A stretch of DNA of 64,000 nt from Tautonia marina (GCF_009177065.1 NZ_WEZF01000004.1:62001-126000); one strand, 5' to 3'; shown: positions 1 through 8,722, counted from the stretch's first letter. Numbers and translations are program-made. Notes: generated from the letters alone by a model not told the origin.

Positions 1-2
1 CG

Positions 3-389
3 AACTTTGTTTCTGACGTCAAGCTTTATTCGGCCACCGTCCGCATCGGCAGTGGTTTTGAAGGGATTCGCCCCGGACTCAGCGCCGAGGTGGCCTTCCA
101 TCTCGGTGATCGGACGGAGGTGACCCGAATCCCGGTCGGAGCGATTCGCTGGTTCGACGAGCAACCCTATGCGGCGGTGACGGGGCGTCGCGGCAACGTT
201 TCCTGGAAGCGGCTTGATCTCGGTTTGCGGAACCCAAGTTATGCCGAGGTGCTCAGCGGCCTCTCAGAAGGGGATCGCATTGTGGCTGATCCGTTGCTCC
301 TGCCTGCCCCGGTTCTCGACACCCAGCAGCCGAACGATCAACTGGCTCGGGTCGAGAATCGGGGCCTGTCTGCATCATCGGGCCGATGA
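3..389 (+). CDS. RND efflux periplasmic adaptor (HlyD/MFP family), C-terminal fragment
   Basis: The frame is open from the left edge, so the N-terminus lies outside the window. The visible 128 residues look like the beta-barrel and membrane-proximal end of a membrane fusion protein. A stretch reading IRPGLSAEV is followed by IPVGAIRWFDEQPYA, and near the end by VLSGLSEGDRIVADPLLLP, which are the usual closing elements of adaptor subunits in planctomycetes. Such adaptors link an inner-membrane RND or ABC pump to an outer-membrane channel. The family call comes from these motifs; the substrate cannot be told. The stop lies 15 bases inside the 3' end of the convergent aminotransferase gene. Confidence 0.7.
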   Translation, partial: NFVSDVKLYSATVRIGSGFEGIRPGLSAEVAFHLGDRTEVTRIPVGAIRWFDEQPYAAVTGRRGNVSWKRLDLGLRNPSYAEVLSGLSEGDRIVADPLLLPAPVLDTQQPNDQLARVENRGLSASSGR

Positions 390-1649
390 TGACTCGGGAT
401 ACGGTTGACCGAGAACGTGCTCGGGATGAGATTCTCGATACGCACGGGCTCGGTCAACTCGGGTCAGGGCCTCAGGGAGGAACGCGAGCGCCTGATCAAT
501 CTTGTCGTCCGGCTCTGCGCAGCTGAACCGGAGGAAGCCGGCTCCGGCCGGACCGAAGCACTCTCCTCCCAGACAGGCCACGCCGAAGGCGTCGTCGGCC
601 CCTTCGAGCAAGAACATTGCCAGACCGTGCGAGGTGAGGCCGAGCCGGTTGCAGACGGCTCGAACATCGGGGAAGACATAGAAGGTGCCCGCGGGCCGCT
701 CGACGCTGATTCCCTCAATCGTCGCCAGCCCGTCAGAGAGGCGCTCAACCTTGCGACGGAAGCGGTCCATGTAATCGTTTCGCGTGTCGAGGTCTTCCTC
801 CAGGGCCGCCAGAGCCCCGAGTTGCACGAAGGGAGGGCTGCAGGAGGCTGACGTGTTGATCAGCTTGCCCATTGCCTGCACGATCTCGGGGTGGGCCACC
901 GCAAAACCAAGCCGCCAGCCGCTCATGCTGTACGACTTGCTCATGGTGTAGGCCGCGACGACATGCTCCATCATGCCGGGTCGGGCAAGCAACGACTCAT
1001 GCCGCCCTTCCCAGACCATGTGGCAGTACGGCTCATCGGACAGAACCACGAGGTTGGTTCCTCGGATAAGCTCGGCGATCGCGTCGAGGTCTTCTCCCGT
1101 TGCCACGCCACCGGTCGGGTTGTGGGGGGAGTTCAAGAAGATGGCGCGGGGACGAGCATCGGACTTGAGGAACTCGGCCACCTGTTCCGGTCTCGGGCGA
1201 AACCGGTCTTCCGCGCGGAGCGGCACGAGGACCGGCCGAGCCCCGACGCGCTGAAGGTTGGGAATGTAGGTCGGAAACTGAGGCCCGAAGATCAAAACCC
1301 CATCGTCGGGTTCAAGAAGGGCCTCGGCAAAATAGGTTTCGAACGGCTTGGCTCCAGAGGCCACAATCACATGGTCGAGATCGGCCTCGATCCCGAACTC
1401 TCGACCCACGAAGCTTGCCGCGGCGCGGCGGAACTCCGGTAGTCCAAGGCTCGGGCAGTAACCGGTCCGGTCCTCCTGGATGGCCTGGATTCCGGCAGCC
1501 TTCGCGTGAGGAGTGCTCGGAAAGGGGCTGTCGCCGATCTCCAGCTCGATGACTTCCTTGCCGGCGGCCTTGAGTGATCGGGCGACGGCCAGGACGCTAA
1601 ACGCGGTCTCGGTCGTCAGGTTTTGAGCCAGAGAGCTGAGGCGAGGCAT
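375..1649 (-). CDS. Class I/II pyridoxal-phosphate aminotransferase (AspC-like)
   Basis: This 424-residue protein has the fold-type I aminotransferase landmarks: an SPHNPTGG loop (Asn177), SDEPY (Asp205, Tyr208) that contacts the cofactor, and the Schiff-base lysine in TMSKSYSMSGWRLGF (Lys238). It would transfer amino groups between an amino acid and a 2-oxo acid in the cytoplasm. Aspartate, alanine or another neutral amino acid are all possible substrates, because sequence alone does not separate subgroups. The ATG at 1649 is preceded by a GGAAG element and gives the expected length. It lies 174 bases downstream of another minus-strand gene, with a strong hairpin between them, so it is probably transcribed separately. 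Confidence 0.9.
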   Translation of the reverse strand: MPRLSSLAQNLTTETAFSVLAVARSLKAAGKEVIELEIGDSPFPSTPHAKAAGIQAIQEDRTGYCPSLGLPEFRRAAASFVGREFGIEADLDHVIVASGAKPFETYFAEALLEPDDGVLIFGPQFPTYIPNLQRVGARPVLVPLRAEDRFRPRPEQVAEFLKSDARPRAIFLNSPHNPTGGVATGEDLDAIAELIRGTNLVVLSDEPYCHMVWEGRHESLLARPGMMEHVVAAYTMSKSYSMSGWRLGFAVAHPEIVQAMGKLINTSASCSPPFVQLGALAALEEDLDTRNDYMDRFRRKVERLSDGLATIEGISVERPAGTFYVFPDVRAVCNRLGLTSHGLAMFLLEGADDAFGVACLGGECFGPAGAGFLRFSCAEPDDKIDQALAFLPEALTRVDRARAYRESHPEHVLGQPYPESSSAR

Positions 1650-1717
1650 GTCAGAATCTTCCGGGGGTCGGGGCGGACAGGAGAGATCGATTCGAGGGCG
1701 CCTGCCTGCGCAGGGCA

Positions 1718-1756
1718 GCGGCCTCGCCCGGTCGTCTTGAACCGGAGCGAGGCCGC
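1718..1756 (-). terminator. Strong GC-rich hairpin, likely terminator, no U-tract
   Basis: The arms at 1718-1732 and 1741-1756 pair over 15 bp with a single bulged A (1746) around an 8-base loop. It sits 68 bases after the stop of the hypothetical gene ending at 1824 and before the aminotransferase start. On the minus strand no run of U follows, so factor-independent termination is uncertain. It may also protect or process the mRNA end. Confidence 0.6.
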
Positions 1757-1823
1757 CTGTGATTTTCGGTCGATCGAGTCAGTGAGGCAAGGCCCCTGCC
1801 CGCTCAGCGTGGCTTGCTTGCGA

Positions 1824-2567
1824 TCACTTCGAGGCGATGGCCTGGGCCAATGGCTGAACGATCCGAGGGATCACCCGTTGCTGAACCAGCTCCTCACCGA
1901 TCTGGCACTGGCGCTGGAACGAGTCAACGAAGCTGCGCTCGGGGCCAGTTCCCCAGTACTGCCGAATGGTAAAGTAAAGACTGATCTGGTCTTCGGGATA
2001 CTCGCCGGTGCGAATCTGATAGGCGTTGGTCCTCGTCTCCACACTCAACCGGCACTGAAGGCGGCACGATTCCTCCAGGGCGAGAGTGATCGAGGGTTCG
2101 TAATGAATCACCCGGCCGCCAGCGATGTCGACGAGCCCCTCCGGCCCCCATCCCATGCCGAGGGCCTCGGCCACGACTTCATCGTGGTTTCCCTCGTAGG
2201 TCAGGTCGAAGCCGAACATGACGTCGAGCGCCTCGCAGTCGAGCACGCTGATCGTCAACAGGTGAGGCGCCAGGTCGAGCACCATCTCGTGCTGACGATA
2301 GGCATCCTCGGGGGTCGGTGGGTTGACGAAGCCGGAGCAAAGCCGACGCTGCTCGATCGCTACCCAGCGATAGCTCCCCCGATCCTTGTCACCTTCAAGG
2401 ACCAGGTCGCCGTTGTCTCTCGTATAGAAGTTTTGAAGCTCCGGGAAGCCCTTCTTCATCTGCTCAAAGAAGTGCAGCACCGTGTCCCGAGCGGTCGGGA
2501 GCTCCATTTCCGTGTTCAGATTGACGTTGATATAGAAGTCGTCTGCGTTGGATTGCAACCGATTCAT
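1824..2567 (-). CDS. Conserved hypothetical protein, 247 aa
   Basis: I do not recognise a family. The protein is soluble-looking, acidic and without a signal peptide or membrane segment. It opens with MNRLQSNADDFYINVNLNTE, continues with a helical stretch around FFEQMKKGFPELQNFY, and contains VLDCEALDVMFGFDLTYEGNHDE in the middle. Balanced composition, a start near a well-formed promoter (2667-2695) and a strong hairpin after the stop all support a real gene. The opposite-strand frame across the same bases is a GC-rich shadow. The pattern of aromatic and acidic residues suggests a compact alpha/beta protein, but no function can be assigned from sequence. Confidence 0.75.
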   Translation of the reverse strand: MNRLQSNADDFYINVNLNTEMELPTARDTVLHFFEQMKKGFPELQNFYTRDNGDLVLEGDKDRGSYRWVAIEQRRLCSGFVNPPTPEDAYRQHEMVLDLAPHLLTISVLDCEALDVMFGFDLTYEGNHDEVVAEALGMGWGPEGLVDIAGGRVIHYEPSITLALEESCRLQCRLSVETRTNAYQIRTGEYPEDQISLYFTIRQYWGTGPERSFVDSFQRQCQIGEELVQQRVIPRIVQPLAQAIASK

Positions 2568-2666
2568 GGTCGTCTGGTCCTGCCGCGTAGGGGAGCCCGG
2601 TGGACCTCCCCGGCGGGGACGGCCGGGGATCGGGCGTGAAGTCGCCGTCCGTGCTCAAACCGAACC

Positions 2667-2695
2667 ATTATAGCGAGTCACTCTCACCGTGTAAC
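2667..2695 (-). promoter_or_regulatory. Sigma70-like promoter for the 1824-2567 gene
   Basis: Read on the minus strand, GTTACA (2690-2695) and a perfect TATAAT (2667-2672) are separated by 17 bases. Transcription would begin near 2660, giving a leader of about 90 bases before the ATG at 2567. The perfect -10 box stands out in GC-rich DNA. Confidence 0.6.
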
Positions 2696-2924
2696 GAAAA
2701 GGGAGCATCCCGTTCGCGGCTCAGCCTCCTGATTGCGATCCGATTCGGCCTGGATTTCGACGTTGAGTTTTCGTAACTCAATTCAAGAGATTGGGTTGCG
2801 AGATATTCTTCGATGGACGCGTCTTGAAGGAAATTCACGCCACATTGCGCAGCCATGCATGCCTGCCTTGGTCGAATTCCTTGCAACAACGTGTCTCAAC
2901 CCTCGGGGAGACGTTCCGACCGCA

Positions 2925-2959
2925 CCCATCGATCCGCGAGGGGAGCGGCAGTCGATGGG
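2925..2959 (-). terminator. Inverted repeat directly after the J-like/FN3 gene
   Basis: The 8-base arms CCCATCGA (2925-2932) and TCGATGGG (2952-2959) are perfectly complementary and end one base from the stop codon at 2961-2963. No U-run follows on the minus strand. This is likely a transcript-end or stabilising stem-loop. Confidence 0.45.
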
Positions 2960-2960
2960 T

Positions 2961-5900
2961 TCAGACACGGGTCCGTTCGGCCTCGGGGTGGCGGAGGCGA
3001 ATTGGGGCAATTTCGTCGGCGGGGGCATTGGGATGAACAAAGAGTCGGAGGCGACAGGAGTTGGCCTGTGAGTCTGGGGCAAATCGAAAGAGGTCACCGC
3101 CTCGACTTGAAGGGAACTCCGCAAGGATCACACCATCGTCAGCCGAGAGGGGAACCGTGCGAGGGTGGCCGACCAGAACCAGGGGTGGAATCGGGGAGCC
3201 CGGAGGATCGGTCTGAACCGAAAGAGTCCACGATCGGCTGGCCAGGCGGGGACGACGAAGCGAGTAGGAGAGGCTGATTTCCGGCACGGGGCCGGGGACG
3301 ACGGTCCGGGCGGTTGGTTCCAGACCCGGCGAGACGAGGTGCTGACCATCGACGTCGGAAACGCTGTAGACCGTGATGTGGTAGGGAGCAAGGTCTCCCG
3401 AAGGCAAGTCGATCGATGCGTATCCACTCCGGCTGTATTCCAGTTCGGAGACCCAGACGCGCAGGGCATCCGGGTCGTCGGGGCCCACGGGGGCGCTTCC
3501 CGGCTTGCAGGCGATCAGGGTCTGATTGCTTGACGGGCTCCAACGCCATCGAAGGTGGACACGTCCCGATCCCCCAATCCGAACGGCTCGCAAATCGCTT
3601 GGGTCGGGAAGGTGCGCGTAGGCGATTGGCTGGCCAACGGTGCAGGTTCCTGCCCAGGAGGTCAGCGGAACGTAATAGCAAAGGCCCGATGACGGGGGCT
3701 TCAGGTCGATTGCATGGTCAGGTCCGGCGATCGGCAAGCGATGGCCTTCCAGGGTCTCGGCGGTTGAGGTCGTCAGGCGTTGCCCTTCATGCAAGGCAGG
3801 AGGACGGTCGGTTCGGAGGATGCGGACCTGGCCACGCTCGGGAGGAACCCAGGAAACGCGAACCCCTTCTCCCTCCGGAAGCGGTTCGAGTCGAAGCGCC
3901 TCAACGGCCGCGACGGGAGGATGAGGCATCGCCGCGAGGTGGACCCCTCTGGAAAGCCTTGGCGTGCCCTCGGGAGTTCGGTACACGGCATGGATGGCGT
4001 AGTGATAAACCGTGTCATCTTTGAGGTTTCGGTCGCAGGCTCCTTCAGGGAGGGTCTCGATCGGAGTCCCGTCGTTCGGACCGGTCGGAGGGCTACCGAT
4101 TTTCCGGACGACTCGGACCTCACTGGCACCGGCGGGAAGTCGCCAGGCAAGATCGACCTCACCGCTTCGAACCTCGACACGAACGTCGAGCACATCGGCC
4201 AGAATCAGGACAGGGCCAACTCCACTCGGGAGCATCGAGTCGATCCCATCCCGATAAGAGAAGACCGCGTAACCGACAATTTGACCTGGGCTCGCATTGA
4301 GGTCCCTGCAATGAGTCGCACGGGTTTCGGTGATGAGGGAGCCGTCGTCGGAGGAGTGGGGAATTCCTCGAGCCTTCCGAACCACGCGGAAGGACACGGG
4401 CCCCTGGCCGTCGGGGGGCGGCGGCGACCATCGAAGGATGACTGCGTCCTGTTCAACTTCGGCCCGAAGATCGATCGGCGGGTCAGGGGGACAGCGGAGG
4501 AGCGCCTCGGCGGCCTCCTGGAGATCGGCCGACGTTTGCAAGGCTCGTTGGAGGAGCTGTCGGGCTTGATTCGGATCGGTCCCGATCAACGAAACACCTC
4601 GAGCCGTGAGTGATCGCGCCTCGCGGAGCCCTCGGTTTACCTCCGCAAACGAGGAGCGGACGTCGGGATCGGTCGGATCGACCAGGCCGGCCCATTTCCG
4701 CAGGGCGATCTGAGCGGCAACCAGATGCCGTCGGGCCAGTTCTTGCTCGAAGGCCGACCGTGTCTGCTCGATCTGAGCGAGTCGTTCCTTGACCTTCTCG
4801 ACCGCCTTCCGGGTGCCGGGATGATCGGGGGCGAATTCCTGAATTCGGTGCAGGTGAGCGAGGGCCGAGGCGTAGTCGCGAGCCTTGTGAGCGCGTTGAG
4901 CGGCTTCGAAGTGCTGAAGCATCGGCTCGCGGAGTTCCAGGCGGAAGCCGCAGGAGCATCGCGGTTCGTCGACCCAGTGATCGCGGTGGCAGATGGGGCA
5001 TTCCCAACGAAGCGAATCGCCGCAGTGACGACACGCCCGGCTGTTCCGGCCGGAGTCGGAAAGCTCGGTGACTCCCCGGCACGATCGGCAACGAAGTAGC
5101 CGCATTGGACCGGACGGCGATTGATCCCCCGGCGGAGGTTGATCGGTGACGATCCCGAGCTCTCGACAATTCTTGCGAATCAAGCGGAGGGCTCGATCGG
5201 GAACGATTCCCAGACTGGCGGCCTCGTCGAGCAAGGCCGATCGGGTTCCTGGGGCCAATCGAGCTTCCCCGTCGAGGCTGAATCGAATCGCCAGGCGAAA
5301 GCGATCCTCCGACTCGCGTTCCAAGGTACGGTCGTAGCGTGCTCTGGCCTCAGGGGTACCGAGGTGCGACTGGGCATACGCGATGACTTCAAGCCAGGCG
5401 GTCATCTCGGCCGAAACTCGAGATTTCTGCCGCCAGCGTTGGCGTTCTTCATCGGCCCGATGGAGGATTTCCGACTGGGGAGCGTCGCGCTGCAAGCCGA
5501 GCGCGTCGTAGAGGTCGAGGCGTCCGAGGTGGTCCAGGGTCCGGCGGATCTGCCCTCGGGTGGCGGAGTCGATGACATCTCCGGGGGGATCGTCCGGTTC
5601 GATCGGCTCAGGAGGGGTTTCGGGTAACGGGGGGATGGGCTCCAGGAGTCGGGACAGGGCATCGCCGGGGACGCCGAGTCGTTGGGACTCGGCCTTCAAG
5701 CGGTCACGGTCGGAAACCGTGAGCCCTCCCTTGGCGGATCGAAGCCGGATGAGTCGTTGCAACTCGTCGAGCTTGCGATCAAGCTGTTGCCGCCGTTGGG
5801 CGGCAAGCTCGGCATCGTAACCCGCTCGTGTGGTCAGGTCGCCGAGCAAGGCGGCGCGGATGGCAGGAATCTGATCAAGGTAGGATTGAAACGTATGGCG

Positions 5901-6020
5901 ATGTTTCGGATTCCTCGCGCCGGCCGACCATTTCGGCTGACAGCGCGCGAGCGCCTCCTCGATCGCGGAGCGATCGGCGTCGGGACTGATGCCGAGCATC
6001 TCATAATAGTCGGGGACCAT
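2961..6020 (-). CDS. Large multidomain protein: two degenerate J-like segments, zinc ribbons, TPR-like helices, fibronectin-III-like repeats
   Basis: This 1019-residue protein has no signal peptide or membrane segment. The N-terminus (DYYEMLGISPDADRSAI) looks like a DnaJ domain, and a second copy (LDLYDALGLQRDAPQSEI, about residues 160-235) follows a charged helical linker. Neither copy has the HPD tripeptide that J-domains need to stimulate Hsp70. Around residues 305-365, paired cysteines in CRSC, CRHC, CPIC and CSCG form a zinc-ribbon block. A helical repeat segment comes next (about 370-515). Several beta-rich fibronectin-III-like repeats with recurring VxLxWxxP motifs then run to about 880, before a last beta domain. 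Start choice: ATG 6020 begins at the J-like fold; a GTG at 6047 would add nine residues. It is probably a cytoplasmic scaffold, but its partner is unknown. Confidence 0.8.
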   Translation of the reverse strand: MVPDYYEMLGISPDADRSAIEEALARCQPKWSAGARNPKHRHTFQSYLDQIPAIRAALLGDLTTRAGYDAELAAQRRQQLDRKLDELQRLIRLRSAKGGLTVSDRDRLKAESQRLGVPGDALSRLLEPIPPLPETPPEPIEPDDPPGDVIDSATRGQIRRTLDHLGRLDLYDALGLQRDAPQSEILHRADEERQRWRQKSRVSAEMTAWLEVIAYAQSHLGTPEARARYDRTLERESEDRFRLAIRFSLDGEARLAPGTRSALLDEAASLGIVPDRALRLIRKNCRELGIVTDQPPPGDQSPSGPMRLLRCRSCRGVTELSDSGRNSRACRHCGDSLRWECPICHRDHWVDEPRCSCGFRLELREPMLQHFEAAQRAHKARDYASALAHLHRIQEFAPDHPGTRKAVEKVKERLAQIEQTRSAFEQELARRHLVAAQIALRKWAGLVDPTDPDVRSSFAEVNRGLREARSLTARGVSLIGTDPNQARQLLQRALQTSADLQEAAEALLRCPPDPPIDLRAEVEQDAVILRWSPPPPDGQGPVSFRVVRKARGIPHSSDDGSLITETRATHCRDLNASPGQIVGYAVFSYRDGIDSMLPSGVGPVLILADVLDVRVEVRSGEVDLAWRLPAGASEVRVVRKIGSPPTGPNDGTPIETLPEGACDRNLKDDTVYHYAIHAVYRTPEGTPRLSRGVHLAAMPHPPVAAVEALRLEPLPEGEGVRVSWVPPERGQVRILRTDRPPALHEGQRLTTSTAETLEGHRLPIAGPDHAIDLKPPSSGLCYYVPLTSWAGTCTVGQPIAYAHLPDPSDLRAVRIGGSGRVHLRWRWSPSSNQTLIACKPGSAPVGPDDPDALRVWVSELEYSRSGYASIDLPSGDLAPYHITVYSVSDVDGQHLVSPGLEPTARTVVPGPVPEISLSYSLRRPRLASRSWTLSVQTDPPGSPIPPLVLVGHPRTVPLSADDGVILAEFPSSRGGDLFRFAPDSQANSCRLRLFVHPNAPADEIAPIRLRHPEAERTRV

Positions 6021-6209
6021 GGGCGATCCGAAAGACGCACACGTCACGAGACCCGGCGGACGATGACGGGTCGAGGCGACAGGCCGTCAGGACCTCGGAA
6101 CGGAGCGCAATGCTCCGAAGCAGGGACCGAGTCCGAAGCATTGTTGCGCCCAGGCGATTCTCTGTCCAGTCGATGGAGATTTCTGTCCGATTTCCAAAAT
6201 CCTGCTCTA

Positions 6210-6221
6210 CTGTACTTACAG
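6210..6221. repeat. Small inverted repeat CTGTA-N2-TACAG
   Basis: A 12-base dyad lies 38 bases upstream of the small plus-strand gene and about 190 bases upstream of the large minus-strand gene. It has the size of an operator half-site pair, but no known regulator's consensus fits exactly. Confidence 0.25.
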
Positions 6222-6259
6222 AGAGGTCCCACCCACTGGGATCAAAGAGGAGTCGAACG

Positions 6260-6430
6260 ATGGACGCTACACGATCGAGGCGCAAGCGAGACCCGGCGCG
6301 ACGAGCCTGGTATGCTCGCTATCGCCAGTGGCGATTCGCCCGTCACTACGGGTTTCTCGCCACGATCAGCAAACCCGTGCCGAACGAGATGCTCGATCGG
6401 TCACAACTCGGGGGTGGCTCCGTGTCCTGA
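6260..6430 (+). CDS. Small very basic protein, 56 aa
   Basis: The ATG at 6260 follows AGAGGAG at a good ribosome-binding distance. The product opens with about 28 residues dominated by Arg, Lys, Tyr and Trp (DPARRAWYARYRQWRFARHY) and has a short neutral tail. Such composition suggests nucleic-acid or membrane-surface contact, though that is inference. It sits alone between two minus-strand genes, with a small dyad upstream. It could be a chance frame in GC-rich DNA, but the start signal and the lack of any overlapping gene favour a real one. No family is recognised. Confidence 0.4.
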   Translation: MDATRSRRKRDPARRAWYARYRQWRFARHYGFLATISKPVPNEMLDRSQLGGGSVS

Positions 6431-6457
6431 GGTCTGCCGCGAATCCCCTCGTCTCGG

Positions 6458-6838
6458 TCAGGTCGTCTCCAGGGCGACCCGGAGGATCTCGACGACGACG
6501 ATCCCCAGGGCCGCGATGCCGAGTGCCCCCAGAACGACGCCACGAGTTGCCCGCGAACCCGGTCGATGCCGACGCTCACTGAGGCTGAGAAAAAAACCGA
6601 GCGCCGAGACGATCGCCGCGGCGAAGACTCCGAGTCCGGAAAGCACGAGCGAGAGCAGCAACTGGATGGCTGTCTCCTGTCGAAACGGCGCTCCCGGAAC
6701 GCCCGGTGCGGGCTTCAACAGCACATAAAGCGCGATCGTGACAACCCAGAGCGCGAGTCCAAGCAGTGAGAGGCTTGGACCCAGGCGGCTCGACCGCTCA
6801 GGGACTCCAGGGCCGGACTGGTCAGAGGGCAGGCTCAT
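6458..6838 (-). CDS. Small integral membrane protein, 126 aa
   Basis: Three hydrophobic stretches are visible: LSLLGLALWVVTIALYVLL near residue 25, LLLSLVLSGLGVFAAAIV in the middle, and VVLGALGIAALGIVVVEIL near the end. Short charged loops (SLSERRHRPGSRATRG) separate them. The N-terminal 20 residues are polar and proline/serine-rich. No enzymatic motif or known family is recognised. The ATG at 6838 is preferred to a TTG two codons upstream. It is flanked by a minus-strand secreted protein gene with 121 bases between, so co-transcription is possible but unproven. Confidence 0.65.
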   Translation of the reverse strand: MSLPSDQSGPGVPERSSRLGPSLSLLGLALWVVTIALYVLLKPAPGVPGAPFRQETAIQLLLSLVLSGLGVFAAAIVSALGFFLSLSERRHRPGSRATRGVVLGALGIAALGIVVVEILRVALETT

Positions 6839-6965
6839 GGGCAAGGATCACCTCGGAACGAAACGCCGATCAGGGTGAATCGGGGCAAGGGTTGTCCACA
6901 ACCGCGTGCGACGGAAACAGAGCGTTGGATCACCCTCGCCATTATTCGCCCGGCTTCCTTCGAAA

Positions 6966-8093
6966 TCATTTCGACTCGGGCGCTTCGCCGGACAGTTTGC
7001 GGTAGAACGCGCCGAGTTGCTCGACTTTCGCCCAGTCGCGTTGCAGGCCACTCCAGGCGAAGACCATGACGCCGGTCGAAGGGGATCGGGTACCGTGGTC
7101 GAGGACCTCGACAACGTCTTCCGGAGAAACCGACTCTCCCCAGTCGGAGAGCTGGACGATCGGCCAGATCACCAGGCGGGCGTCGGGGTCGCCGGAGATC
7201 CCCAGGTACTCACCCAGCCAGGCGGTTTGCCGAGAAATCCAGGCGAGATCGTCGGCGTGGCCGAATCGAGCGTGGTAGGGCATCGGGCTGAGTACGTCGA
7301 ACAGTGGAGCCTGAGCCTTCAGGTCGATGGCGAGTTTGTTTCGGAGCGCGTTGGTGTAATCCGAGTCGGACCAGGGGCAATGGAAGGTGCCGAGAAGGGC
7401 GTCGGGACGGGTTTCGTCTCGGATGGATCGGAATTCCCGGACCCAGTCGGTAAAGACGTCGCATCGCCACTGGACCCAGGGTTCTGACATCGGGCCGAGG
7501 AGAATGGCCGAACGCTCGGCGGTCGGTGCTTCGGGAAGTTCGAGGCCCGTGTCACGCTGAAACTGGTCGAGGCAACGGTCGCAGAAGCAGGTGTCGGGCA
7601 AGAGTGGCGTGTCGCGCTCCCAGCTCGCGTGAGCGTGGTGGTAATCGAGCCAGATGCCGTCGATCTCGAACTCACGGAGGACCCGGCGGAACTCGACCAT
7701 GCGATTCGCTCGGTAGTCGGGGTGGGTGGGACAGACCCCTTGCCAGCCCTCGGGAGGCGGGCTCGGTCGCCCATCGGGGCCGATCGGCGCCGCGTCGGGA
7801 TGATCGTTGACGAACGACGCGACGTGCATGGTGTTGAACTCGGCGAAGACCCGCACCCCTTGCTCGCGCATGGCGACGATGTCCTCGGCCCGAAGACCTC
7901 CGGAGCCGACCCAGATGGCGTTGATGCCGTAATCGGCCAGCGTTTCGCCCCGATCCAGGATCTGCCGAGGGACACCGCCATAGATGCCCCGAACCGTGAC
8001 CGATCGTTCCGAAGGCGGTTTCGGCTCGTCGGCTCCCAGGCACGCGAGGGCTGCGAGGCAGGGCAGAATCACTTGGGCGGTGGCGCGTTTCAT
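6966..8093 (-). CDS. Secreted TIM-barrel, putative glycoside-hydrolase-like protein
   Basis: The start ATG at 8093 overlaps the CPBP gene's stop by one base (TGATG) and leads into a signal peptide (MKRATAQVILPCLAALACLG). The 375-residue product then shows barrel-strand motifs of GH-like proteins: NAIWVGSGGL, GVRVFAEFNTMH, IDGIWLDYHH and the end strand GVMVFAWSGL. A Cys pair in CFCDRC occurs mid-protein, as in planctomycete relatives that carry a bound metal or disulfide there. It probably acts outside the cytoplasm on a polysaccharide. Substrate and activity are not established, and the barrel could be non-catalytic. Translational coupling with the CPBP gene is likely from the overlap. Confidence 0.75.
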   Translation of the reverse strand: MKRATAQVILPCLAALACLGADEPKPPSERSVTVRGIYGGVPRQILDRGETLADYGINAIWVGSGGLRAEDIVAMREQGVRVFAEFNTMHVASFVNDHPDAAPIGPDGRPSPPPEGWQGVCPTHPDYRANRMVEFRRVLREFEIDGIWLDYHHAHASWERDTPLLPDTCFCDRCLDQFQRDTGLELPEAPTAERSAILLGPMSEPWVQWRCDVFTDWVREFRSIRDETRPDALLGTFHCPWSDSDYTNALRNKLAIDLKAQAPLFDVLSPMPYHARFGHADDLAWISRQTAWLGEYLGISGDPDARLVIWPIVQLSDWGESVSPEDVVEVLDHGTRSPSTGVMVFAWSGLQRDWAKVEQLGAFYRKLSGEAPESK

Positions 8094-8722
8094 CAGGGCA
8101 AATCCTCCATCAGTGTCGTTTCGGACGGGCTGATCGTATCGTCTGGCGAGGTCCGGAGGAAGTAAATCAAGGCGATCAGGTCGTAAACTCCGTGAGCAAC
8201 GATCGGAACCAGCAGATTCCCGGTCATCACGAACAGGAGCCCAAGATAGGCCCCGATCAGGGTGGCGACGATCGCATACGTTGGGGTCAACGCGTGCAGC
8301 AGTCCAAAGACGATTGAGGCGATGGCCAGCGCCGGCCAGAATCCAAGCCAATCACGCAAAACCTCCTGCATCACCCCTCGAAAGAGGGTTTCCTCACCCA
8401 ATCCCGCGGCCCCGGCAATGAGAGCGAGCTCCCACCACGGGCGACCTCGAAGGGGAGGGAGCAGGAACTGTTCGAGCAACCCGCGAATGCGTTTCATCGG
8501 CCGGAACGCGTCACGGTCGCAGATCAGGAGGAGCAGGATCATCGGCAGGGTCGCTGCAATCCCGATGAGAACGCCCGAGATATTCCCCTCCAGGGCGTTC
8601 CAGGGATCGATTCCGAGGGGCAATCCAATCCCGAACGCCAGGACCGCGAGCCCCAACTCGACGATGATTGCAACTCGAACGAACGGTGTCATGGCTGCCG
8701 ACTGACCGAAACTTAAATTCAT
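8093..8722 (-). CDS. CPBP-family intramembrane metalloprotease (CAAX/Abi-type)
   Basis: The 209-residue product has several membrane helices and the three conserved CPBP motifs: EETLFRG (Glu110, Glu111, Arg115), FGLLHAL (His143) and AHGVYDL near the C-terminus. Together these form the presumed glutamate/histidine zinc site within the membrane. Family members cleave prenylated or bacteriocin-related substrates, and some serve as immunity or stress factors; the substrate here is unknown. The ATG at 8722 is preceded by GGGGGAG at 8 bases. The reading frame extends further upstream (to 8839), but that stretch is polar and lacks a start signal. It is the first gene of an overlapping pair with the secreted barrel protein. 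Confidence 0.85.
   Translation of the reverse strand: MNLSFGQSAAMTPFVRVAIIVELGLAVLAFGIGLPLGIDPWNALEGNISGVLIGIAATLPMILLLLICDRDAFRPMKRIRGLLEQFLLPPLRGRPWWELALIAGAAGLGEETLFRGVMQEVLRDWLGFWPALAIASIVFGLLHALTPTYAIVATLIGAYLGLLFVMTGNLLVPIVAHGVYDLIALIYFLRTSPDDTISPSETTLMEDLP

Larger units (their letters stand above)
2568..2960. other. Intergenic region with promoter and two inverted repeats
   Basis: The 393 bases between two minus-strand genes hold no convincing reading frame; the short frames are low-complexity and lack start signals. They contain a sigma70-like promoter (2667-2695), a small perfect hairpin with 7-bp arms (2763-2769 and 2775-2781, loop TTCGT), and a post-stop inverted repeat (2925-2959). 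Confidence 0.6.
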
